Source: Arcuatula senhousia (Eukaryota > Mollusca > Bivalvia > Mytilida > Mytilidae). From it: DNA of 64,000 nt. Position numbers and translations under genes: made by a program. Positions 45,480 to 55,541 of the stretch are shown in pieces. The stretch is taken from assembly GCA_963971305.1 (NCBI GenBank), contig OZ020309.1:17353001-17417000 (forward strand), given 5' to 3'. The stretch's first letter is position 1, and each line of letters starts with the position of its first letter. Below the pieces are notes generated by a model that worked only from the letters and a program-made list of their open reading frames with translations, had not been told where the DNA came from and ran no database searches.

Positions 45480-45840
45480 TAGAAAAGTTCAAAATTGACT
45501 TAAAAGATATGATACTAGTAGTTAATTGTTTTAATTAGTGTTTGACTGGTCTGCTGTACTGAGATAATCACCTCAATATCACTATTGTGTCTCACAACTA
45601 TGTTGTGTTCTATGGTCATTACCAGATCCTAAGATTGCAATGGAAGAGGGAGGTTTGGCGCCATAAAACCTGGTTTAACCCACCATTTCGTTTGAAATGC
45701 CTGTACCAAGTCAGGACCATTGCAATCCACCAATTCTCTGGTATGACTGATTCGTTTTTTGTCATTTTCTCTGGACTATGAGATTGACCATTCAAGTTCG
45801 GTAGTTTTGTTATTACCTTTATTTTAGACATGTACTGCAG
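45450..45840 (+). repeat. Retroelement 3' tail repeat, plus orientation (inverted partner at 53.5-53.9 kb)
   Basis: It starts inside the end of the RT frame (CGTTATCAGCCACTAGTAGA) and runs through TTTGACTGGTCTGCTGTACT, GTCTCACAACTATGTTGTGT, AGGTTTGGCGCCATAAAACC and TTCAAGTTCGGTAGTTTTGT. The reverse complement of 53495-53885 follows it almost base for base with few differences. It links the RT family to the dispersed CAAGTTCGGTAATTTTG repeats as their 3' tail. Confidence 0.8.
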
Positions 45841-48008
45841 GAGGTTAAGCCAAAATAAAATAAAGAAAAGACAACCTTCTTATTAAATGGACGAGATTTA
45901 CCTGTTGAATTTGATTACATGTTTACCTTTTAGACCAGTGTCCTTAAACATGTGAGTTTTCATTGTGTTGGATGAAATATCCAATTCACTACGCAGTGAT
46001 CCGCCTCAAATTCCATAGAATGTTGTATATCAATGAAGTTGATAGATGTTCAAGGGACGCAATTACCAACATTTATCTTAGCAACAGAATCAAATGAAGT
46101 GGATCAATCAATCATGCCAGAAATATTCTTAATTTTCAAACCAATATCTATCTTTAGTAAAGGTAATTTCCGAACATTTCCACGAGTTTCGAGAATGTAC
46201 TGCAGTTATTACGTATTGTGTAATTTTTTAAAGTTTGAATTGACATTTTTTCCTTTCCAAGGTCGGAAATTTTTTTTCGAATAATTTAACCACGCGTCTT
46301 TATTGACCATTCAAAGAACAGTTTACACAGTAGAAAAGATTTCTGAATAACATAACATGTGTCACGTGTACGATTATAGTCAAATCCTTTTTGCAATAAA
46401 TGCAAATAGTTGATTGTTTACATTTCACCACCATCGTCATTAACATGGTAAAAAATTTAAACACACTAAGATTTTTTTCTGCAGAGATAATTGAAAACCA
46501 CTAGATATAAGACTGTATTTGCTTCCACAATCTATTTCTCAAATTTCTCTGTTACAAAAATGTTATTCTTACAACTTAAACAAACATTGTGAAGGATATA
46601 ATAAAGATTTTGTGTCAAATAATATTAATTGAAAATTAAAGAAAATAAGCAAATATTTGATCAATAAAAACGATACAAAATTATGGAATAAAAATAGATG
46701 GAAAGGTATGAGCATGATTAGTATAACATTTATAAGACACTAACAATATTAAAAACGTGCTCGATCATGACCTACTACATAACCATTCAATACAGTCCAC
46801 TTGATAATAATCATTTATCCTCAAATCTACAAAAGCAAGAAGTACAAATCGAAATGCCTTAAATAGAAAAAATATACTCCGACCACGTGATAACATCTTC
46901 CATTCTTAAAGACAGAAATCATAATCGGCTTCTTGTGCTTCTGGTCCGTATGAAGAAGAAGCCAAAAGAAAACCTTAAGGTTAGTCTAAATTAAATATTC
47001 TTTTAAAACCATTTTTTTTCATAAGTTTTTTTTATATTTTTATTGTCATAGATTTTCTATCTTTCTGTAGACAATAGATATGATAACAAAACTAACAAAC
47101 TAGGGTGATCAATCTAAAAAAATCCTTGGTGCTCGTTTGATGTTTGATTCGAACATTTTTCATAGAGTGAACATGTACTTCTCTTTTGACATTTCTTGTT
47201 TCAATCGTTCCTATTGTGTCTATTCTTTTGTTCTCAATGAACAGTTTCTCCTTGATGTATGCTTATACAGCATAAAAATAACATCTTTGTAATTTGAATT
47301 CTTATTTTCCTTATTTAAGGATGGTCGCTCTTTATTTTTTCTTAATAAAAACATTAATAAACTATTGTTGAAATAAAGGACAAAAGATAGGTCAGTATTC
47401 TCGTTTCCACAATTCAATATCACAACGGATAAAACAAACCGGTAAATCTGGTTATAATGGATAAGCATATTTCAAAGAGTAACCCCTCATCGGCATTATT
47501 TAATTCAAAATATTAAAAGGTCAACATCCAAAGTAATCAAAACCAGAAAATTTAGATCCAGCTACCGGGTTATCGACAAGGGATAAGAATACTGGTGTTA
47601 AAATCAATTATGAATCTTACAATGGGAAGTTATGGAACCTTATTCATCTAAAAATTGAAAAACAATCATCACTTAATAATATTTGTTAAGTTTTACAATA
47701 ATTTATATTCATGAGCTTTATTCTCCCCTCAGCATGCCCACTGTATTTAGTTTTGTTTATAAATTTTGCTGGTTCATATATGAGACCAGATATCTATGTC
47801 AAGGAGTTTTACCCCGTGTAAAAATATACATGGATAAAAAAAAAACAAAGTGGCCATACAAAGGATATGATAATAATTGCACGAATTTGAGTAATGAAGA
47901 TGATTTAGATAGTTTCCATCGAGTTTGTTTTGTTACCATATTAAAGTCTTCGGGAACAAAACATCCGAAACCCTTATTGGTGACTGTATTAAATACACTA
48001 AAGATGTA
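45841..48008. other. Spacer with one dispersed repeat fragment
   Basis: Bases about 47455-47530 (GGATAAGCATATTTCAAAGA, GTAACCCCTCATCGGCA) belong to a family with copies at 60.35, 60.75 and 63.35 kb. At 46870-46980, GACCACGTGATAACATC precedes a donor-like AAG/GTTAGT. No gene is seen. Confidence 0.45.
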
Positions 48009-48812
48009 TCTGTCGTATGAGTCTTAAATAGACGAAACGCACGTCAGGCGTAGCAAATTTTTTTGTCTGGAACTTTGTTGTCATTTGTATTTCGAACACA
48101 CGTGAAGGTTAGCACTGCTGGTGGAGTTCTAATTAGCCGAGGATAGCCCGCTCCGGCACCAACACTTTTGTGTTGGAGAACACATCAAAGCTTTAAATTA
48201 TCCGTTTAAATTTCAAAATTGTCTAAACGCTAAGATTCTTCCTACCTCAGACATAGGTTGATCATCTTAGTAATAATTTGATTCCCTAGTCTCGTATTTT
48301 TGGTTTCACTGTTTTATGCTCTTCATAATCATATAGTGTTTGGCATTTTCAATATTTTTGGTAGAGCGCCTCTGATGAGTCTTAAATAGACGAAACGCGC
48401 GTCAGGCGTAGCAAAATTTATTGTCTGGAACTTTGTTGTCATTTGTTTTTCGAACACACGTGAAGGTTAGTACTGCTGGTGGAGTTCTAATTCCCCGAGG
48501 TATGCCCGCTCCGGCACCAACACTTTTGTGTTGGAGAACACATCAAAGCTTTAAATTATCCGTTTAAATTTCAAATTGTCTAAACGCTAAGATTCTTCCT
48601 ACCCCAGACATAGGTTGATCATCTTAGTAACAATTTTATTCCCTAGTTTCGTATTTTTGGTTTTACAGTTTTATGCTCTTCATAATCATATAGTGTTTGG
48701 CATTTTCAATATTTTTGGTAGAGCGCCTCTGATGAGTCTAAAATAGACGAATCGCGCGTCAGGCAGAGCAAAATTTATTGTCTGGAACTTTGTTGTCATT
48801 TGTATTTCGTAA
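48009..48812 (+). repeat. 358-bp tandem satellite, two full units and a partial
   Basis: GAGTCTTAAATAGACGAAAC starts at 48019 and 48377 and a variant starts at 48734 (spacings 358 and 357). Each unit runs through GTCAGGCGTAGCAAA, CCGCTCCGGCACCAACACTT, AAATTATCCGTTTAAATTTC and CATATAGTGTTTGGCATTTT. Copies differ at only a few percent of positions, so the duplication is young. Dispersed partial copies occur at 13.7, 27.7, 34.0 and 63.5 kb. Confidence 0.85.
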
Positions 48813-50424
48813 TGTGGCTAACAAATAATCAACATAAGTCGACTCTTTTTTGCAAAATACAGCAAGTTTAAGGCAAATTTGGTGATAAATGTGTATTCTA
48901 AAGTGTCTTTTATTACATCTTAGTGACATAAACAAATTGAGGACGGAAATAATTGTAATTTTTGTAGACAATATTATGCCTTTAAACGAAAAAAAAAATT
49001 AAAAGTTTTCATCAATATAGGACAAGATAGGAGACGTCGAAAATTTTGCGCTGAACCAGAACTGAACTTTAACATTGTCACGTTTTGGAAAATAAAACCA
49101 TGAAGTAATACCAAGAATTTTTTGAAATCCTATACGGTCGGTTTTCAGTTCTATTTAGTCAGCAAATTTTATGAAAATAGGTTTCACTTTGCAAAAAAAA
49201 TCTAAAGTATCTTAAATTACTACTAAATATAAACATGACAGATAAGAATTCTTTTTTTCCACTTTGACCAGTAATACAGTGTACGACTATGTTGAATGAT
49301 ACTTATATACTATGATAATGCAAAAAACAAACACTTATCATGACTTAAAACAATTAAAGATTTAGCATCTAATATTCGATGTTTGATACAATTTAACTAA
49401 TATTATATTATCTTTTTTCTGAAGACCTATTTGTAGTTTGAAATCAGGTACTGTTAATTTGTTCACAAAAGTTCACAAAATGAGTTGAAAATCAACGCAA
49501 TTATTTTACGTCTAAGTTTTCTCGGCTTCATCTTACTCGAACTCCCTCGTTTTTTAGTGCTTGAGAGGTACATGTAACACTCTAAGGTTTGGTTAAACAA
49601 TTATTTTTATTTTTTATTTTTTTTTAGCAAAAGGTGTTTTTAATTTCATAGACTGGATATCAAAGTTCTTACAGTTTTTACCCAAAATGATCCTTATTAT
49701 CTACTTGAAAATCAATAAAAAATTTACCTTGATTGCTGTAAATTTTATGATTTTCTTTGAAGAAAAAAAAATGGTTTCTAAGGATTTTGAATGAGCATCA
49801 ATAGTTTCTTTTTTCTCTTAGTATATGATCGTTGCCGATATGCCGTTTGGTTGTTTTGTGGATCTGAAAAACAATCAGAAACTTTAATCTGGTAATCCGA
49901 TCTGTTAAGGTTTTTCAACAGTCATGGGTAGACAAATTTAAAGGTCTATCAAATACATGATTTGTAAATAAATGTTTTAACTAATTCAGCGAGTCTGTAG
50001 AACTGAGATAGTCATCCCACTATCGATTTATGTCTTACGACCTGTTGTACATTGTATTATAAAAGTACCGTGCCCAAGATAAATTGAGTGTTTGTCTATT
50101 CCCTTACTGTAATTGTAAAACCAACAAAAAAGTTCGAACATATATCTTCACCAAACTGCTGTGTTTATGCATTTTCGAAAATATTGTTACTTTTGTTTTT
50201 GACAAAGGATAACGTTCATATTCAGTTCATAAATATTCATTAATTTCAGTATAGGGACGTTTTAAACTGCTGATTTAGACAAAATGTTTATGATGCATCT
50301 AAAAATTTTAAGCTGGTAACGTTTCTAGTTTGGTCTAGTAAATTCATGCTTGGTTTACATTCACGTTTTCTTATTTGTATGCATTGCAGTCCTGAGGTTG
50401 AATTTTTGCACAGCATCTCAATAA
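48813..50424. other. Spacer upstream of FA-PAN gene 3
   Basis: AT-rich; includes a reverse fragment of the 42.5-kb TIR element family at about 49060-49150. No gene is seen. Confidence 0.4.
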
Positions 50425-50480
50425 GGCATTCTTCATATAGAATAAAGGTAATAACAAAACTACCGAACTTGAAAATTATA
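50425..50480 (-). repeat. Short dispersed repeat fragment upstream of gene 3
   Basis: AATAAAGGTAATAACAAAAC and TACCGAACTTGAAAAT are the reverse complement of the end of the 45.8-kb repeat. Confidence 0.6.
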
Positions 50481-50612
50481 AATAAATTCTGCGCATTTTG
50501 GTTCAGAATATATCGGTCTTGCGAACTTCGCAAAATCAAACCTGCTAAAATATTTTCCCATATTCCATGCATTCTGTATGCTCCCTGTGTTATCCTTTAT
50601 CTTATTTCAGAT

Positions 50613-53600
50613 ATGGGTCTTTGCTGCTTTGTAACGTTTATTTTCATGTTGTGGATGAAGTCAGCACAAACGATAGTAGCAGGTAATTTTGCATTATGTC
50701 ATATTTTGGTTTTCATAGATAAACTACATGATACATGTTTAAACAACACATTATAATGTCCATGAACATGTCTTTGATTCTGTGATGCACAGATTATGTT
50801 TTATATGTACAGCAAAGCCAAGTAATTAGGTGTTTTCTCAAGTTTAATGGGGAAACTTTTGCGGGAAAAATATGTTAGTAAAAAATGGATAATTTGATCC
50901 AAGAATTTCCCTCACTTAGATAAACAAGTGATAAGGCATCATAAATGTATTAGTTTCATGGACTGTAATATCGAGAATATATTATTACCTGCGTTGAAAT
51001 GGCTTATGTAAGCCTAACAATAATCACAATCGTTTCTTTTAAATCGTGTGAAAAGAATCTTTTTATACTGAGAGGATCATTTAAGTATCCCTATTTTGTC
51101 TTCACTACCGTGTTTTGCTTTTTTGTTTTATGTTACTACATGACCATAGATCGCAATGGTTTAACCTACCATTTCATTTGAAATGCTTGTACCAAGTCAT
51201 GACCATTTAGATCTTTACAGTCAAACCTGTATATAAATGGCAGCCATGGGAAGACAAAATAATTCACTTTATATCCAGGTGTCCTTTATATAAAGGTTCT
51301 TTTTTGGTTGTATTGTTCATTATATGGACATTTTAGGTGCCCTTTATTAGCAGTGACTTGCTATATACAGATGCCCTTTAAGGCAGGTTTGACTGTAGAT
51401 GTTTTCGGTGTGTCTTCCATGTTATGTCTATTCTCTTGGATATTGAGATTAATGCTTCGAGCTTTTCATATACTTCATATATTTCTCAAACTGATGATTT
51501 TATATATATAAAAAAAAAGAATAAAAGCGTCATTTTTGTCAACTAACCAATACCGATGTATTATCAGAGTAAATTTAGACATGATTTTTTTCACTTGTTT
51601 CAATTGAAAATGATGTTAATTTTTAATTGCATATAGTAAGCCATATAAGGAAAACGTACTTCAATGGGTTTAATAGTTTGTTCAATAATGAATAATTGGA
51701 ATTCTACTTAATGTAAAAATCTTTCAAAACAAAATTGTATTATCGTAATTTACATTTTTTTATTGCATTGAAACACAATATTCATGATATTGTCAAATGA
51801 CATCTTTGCTTATTGACATTAATAGCATCATTGCAGACATATAAAATCTTGAATTTAACAATCTTGATACACAACAGGTATATCTATAACGTGCTGATAA
51901 AGATGTATATTAAGAGTATTATGAATGGCGATGATGCGTGAGACCAAAATTAATTTTAAAATTAGTGACGGTGCTTTGCAATAAAAAAGATAAAGATATA
52001 ATAAATTTATTAAATAAAATGGCTGTAAGTTTCTGTTATTTTAAACATTGTTATGGTAAATAGAAGAAAACAAAATTTAAAACTTAGGGGAAATTTCTAT
52101 TATCAGAAATGGTCTCAGCAACTTTCTATTTTACTTTCATTTATATGATATATGATATTATAAAAGATATGCTACAAAAATAATTTAAAGTAGATTATTC
52201 ATGATATATAATTTTTATATAATTATATTCTTTATCATTGAACTTTCTTACCAGGGCGAACAATAAGATATAAAGATCCAAAGAAACCGTTACATGTAAT
52301 TTTCATGATTTATTTCACATAGGTACGACTTTAATGGATGAAATACATATAAAAACATTGGGATTTGGAGTAAACATTATTAGGGAACCCTGGATTATAA
52401 AATCGTCGATATCGTTGCTCCAATACGGAGTAGACCCAACAATACAGAAATCACTGGTGTTTCAAGTAAAGATATGTTCTAATGCATTTGTGTATTTATC
52501 TGCATCCACAAATCTTGATATGAATGCAGCGCTGTATGAAATAGTATTTGGTGGAGATAATGGTACAACTGTTATTCTTCGACGCAAAACGGAAATATTC
52601 GAGCATCTGATGGCAAAATGGTTGCCCAATGAACATATTTTTCAATGTGACAAGTTTTCATGGTTTTGGATAAATTGGGAAAACAACATTTTATCCATTG
52701 GAATTGGAAATCAAATTGGTGAAAATATATTGTGCACCTATATGGAATCTGATCCGTTCCCAATAAATGGAATAGGTGTGAGAAGTTTTGAAAACAAAAA
52801 TGCACATTTTATAATCCTTAAAGAAGGTAAATTTGTTTAAATAAAAAACGTATTTGAAGATTACAGTACAAATAATACATGTAACGCTTTATAAAAAACT
52901 TTCAAGGCTAAAAACGCAAAGACTTTAGAAATAAGACAAACCAGCAAAAAGATGTATAACTCGCCCATCTCTTTACTTTGTGTATTATGCATGTAAACTT
53001 AGCTTTTTCGTTTTTATATTCACTTTCTTTCCGTTGAAGTTTTGACTTCAATAAACATTATTTTACAAAAAAAAAACATTTTATTTAAACCGAAGCTAGT
53101 AGATTGAATAATAAATCACATTAACATGATATTTGACGTTGAAACAATATATATGTTGTGTACAAGTTACAATATTGTACATGTTGCAACATGTATGGTG
53201 GAATTGTACAAGTTGCAACATGTACACCTTTTGCTGTACATGTTGCAACATATACAAACTTTTTCATTAAGTTTGTTGTTACTTGTACAATCGGTCATAA
53301 ACGACAATATGTTTCTTTGCTTTGAAAAAAAGGGGGGGGTCAAATACGTAAAATTCAGTTGAGATTGTGTTGATTTATTAATTTTAAATTTTACTCAGAA
53401 ACTTGTGTAAGCCACTTGGATTAAACCATATAAGACATGATAGAAATTTAAAAATGATCTCAATACTCAATCAGCTTAAACTGAGTCGTTTAGGTAGTTC
53501 TATCACTGAGAGATTGTGCATCTTTCTGAGATATAAAGGCAATAACAAAACTACCGAACTTGAATGATCAATCTCATAGTCCAGAGAAAATGACAAAAAC

Positions 53601-54881
53601 GAATCAATGAATTGGTGGATCGCAATGGTCCTGACTTGGTACAGGCATTTCAAACGAAATGGTGGGTTAAACCAGGTTTTATGGCGCCAAACCTTTCTCT
53701 TCCATTGCGATATTAGGATCCGGTAATGACCATAGAACACAACATAGTTGTGAGACACAATAGGGATATTGCGGTGTTCATCTCAGTACAGCAGACCAGT
53801 CAAACACTAATTAAAACAATTAACTATCATATCTTTCAACTCAATTTTGAACGTTTCTACTAGTGGCTGATAACGAAGAAAGAATTTTTTACACCTGGAA
53901 AAAAGTTAAGCACCCCTAGACAATTTGTGCTTTTCGATGATTTGAAATTGATTTATTTTTTTATGATTTTGGTAAGTTTAAGTCTTTTATATGTGACTTA
54001 AAGTGTATTACCTCTCGGTTAAAAACATATTTTCATATCGAAAAGCAGGAGATAACTTTTCAAAATATTATACGCCAAACTGGTAGTAGGAGACCAAGGG
54101 TTCCAGAAGTTTTTCGTGCTAAAGGCGCACATATCCATAATTGACTCTTTGACGATACAGTACTATGATTAACATTTTCAAGTGCGATTTGACAATTTTA
54201 TAACAGTTTGGAGATTCAGGCAACCATGATTTTCGAAGACCATTTTTATGTACAAAAGCCATCAGTTTTGCCATGTCATCATGGTCATGTTATGTAAATA
54301 AAACAAAGTGTCTTTTTGTTTTTTTACAAACTATTAAATTGTGCTTAACGGTGCATATTTTGGTTTGCATTACAAATTTTCAAAGACTATCACTTAAATA
54401 ATGGTTAGAATATGTTTAGATAATGTATTATTTGAAAAAACCATGGGGCTGCTTAACTTTCTTCCAGGTGTATATTATGCATTCTTTATATATAGTTTTA
54501 GATCGTTGACTTCTCATATATTTGTATGAATTAAGGGAACAAGTCTGTATCCAGATCTTCTTTACACCACTAACATACAGATTACATAATGATATTAATA
54601 TTTAAAATATCTTTTCTCTCACTTTTCCAGCTACGGGAAACTTTTGTTTGAGACCTGGAATATTGTATGGGTCAACATATTATAGTACATTTGTAGTACG
54701 AAAGTCTGCATGCGCATTACTCTGTTCCGGGTCAAGGTTTTGTATGGGTTTTAATTATCAGCAGACGAATAACACGTGTCATTTAGTTCAAGCAGGAGTG
54801 TCAAATGTCAACTATATCAATGCCAGTGACTGGATTTTTGTGCCAAAATGCTGGAAAAGGACCTGTTTAGCCTGTTTATAA
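50613..54881 (+). CDS. FA-PAN gene 3: secreted Methyltransf_FA + PAN-like protein
   Basis: Predicted exons: 50613-50682, 52323-52826 and 54631-54881, all phase 1 with GT-AG sites. Total 825 bases, 274 residues. The ATG is 2 bases after a TTATTTCAG acceptor, implying an upstream non-coding exon. Exon 1 encodes MGLCCFVTFIFMLWMKSAQ, a signal peptide. The FA exon (168 codons) has MDEIHIKTLGFG, YEIVFGGDNGT, HIFQCDKF, FWINWENNILSIGIGN and GIGVRSF. The terminal exon has CALLCSGSRFCMGFNY and KCWKRTCLACL with eight Cys. The last intron contains palindromic repeats, a reversed retroelement tail and a mariner-type MITE. Function is unknown; secretion and disulfide bonding are inferred. Confidence 0.87.
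51130..51460 (+). repeat. Dispersed repeat in gene 3 intron, split by a MITE
   Basis: CATTTCATTTGAAATGCTTG, TACCAAGTCATGACCATTTA, then after the insertion CGGTGTGTCTTCCATGTTAT and CTCTTGGATATTGAGATTAA follow the order of 45680-45800. Confidence 0.65.
51217..51396. mobile_element. hAT-like MITE, 180 bp, in gene 3 intron
   Basis: The ends are ACAGTCAAACCTG and the exact inverse CAGGTTTGACTGT (13 bp). It is flanked by 8-bp direct repeats AGATCTTT (51209-51216) and AGATGTTT (51397-51404) with one difference; 8-bp target duplications are typical of hAT elements. It is non-coding. Confidence 0.75.
53145..53256. repeat. Cluster of TGTTGCAACA palindromes in gene 3 intron
   Basis: TACATGTTGCAACATGTA (53178-53195) is a perfect 18-bp palindrome. 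Two more near-copies follow within about 60 bp (GTACAAGTTGCAACATGTAC and GTACATGTTGCAACATATAC), with GTACAAGTTAC before and ACTTGTACAA after. The array can form several alternative hairpins. Confidence 0.75.
53495..53885 (-). repeat. Retroelement 3' tail repeat, minus orientation
   Basis: Reverse-complement counterpart of 45450-45840: GGTTTTATGGCGCCAAACCT, AACACAACATAGTTGTGAGA and CTACTAGTGGCTGATAACGA. It lies in the second intron of gene 3. Confidence 0.8.
53892..54470. mobile_element. Tc1/mariner-type MITE, 579 bp, in gene 3 intron
   Basis: The left end CACCTGGAAAAAAGTTAAGC and the right end (reverse complement CACCTGGAAGAAAGTTAAGC) form a TIR of about 26 bp, flanked by TA on both sides (53890-53891 and 54471-54472). 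Target TA and the CACCTGG-type end fit Tc1/mariner. No transposase ORF is present. It is inserted at the edge of the reversed retroelement tail. Confidence 0.8.
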
Positions 54882-55530
54882 TGCAACATTTATACAGAAA
54901 TCAACAGTTTTACAATTCATGCATTTATGGTTTTATTGTTAATGAAACTATTTCAAACACACCATATGTCTTCATAATCATGATACATTCATTTTATCAC
55001 TTATAGGAATACGCGTATTGAGTTCAGTAATTTGTTCTTTCGTTATATAAAGGTAAATTGAGTCCAATACTTCTCTTTTCCTGTAAAGACCCTTAATTTT
55101 TCATTTTCAATTTTCTAATTTGCTTTGGCCCTGTATAGATGATAAGAAAATGTTACATTCATTATGCGGTTTTTGGTAGAGATAATGGAGTTGAATAATG
55201 AGAAAAATATAATTGGGTATTAGTAAAAACTGTTGAACTCAAACGCGTGTTGATAGCAGTCCCTATGAAAATTTAAAAAAAATCTTTAAAGTTTTGTTAC
55301 GATAGTCTGTTATTGATTAAAAGTATGTTTTTGTATACAGTTTTGTGTTAAGAAACAATAAGGATGTTTTCTTAGATCAATTTTAGACACGTGGTTATCC
55401 GTATTTTATGAGATAGCGTTGTACAATTATTCTACACTTCGCTACTTTTTTTTGTCAAAATGTTCTTTGTATGCCAATCATGTTTTTTAAATTTCTTATT
55501 GCTTTTGTTTCCTTGTTAGGTAATACATTA
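54882..55530. other. Spacer downstream of gene 3
   Basis: AT-rich; no gene seen before the LINE insertion. Confidence 0.4.
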
Positions 55531-55541
55531 AGAACATGTTC

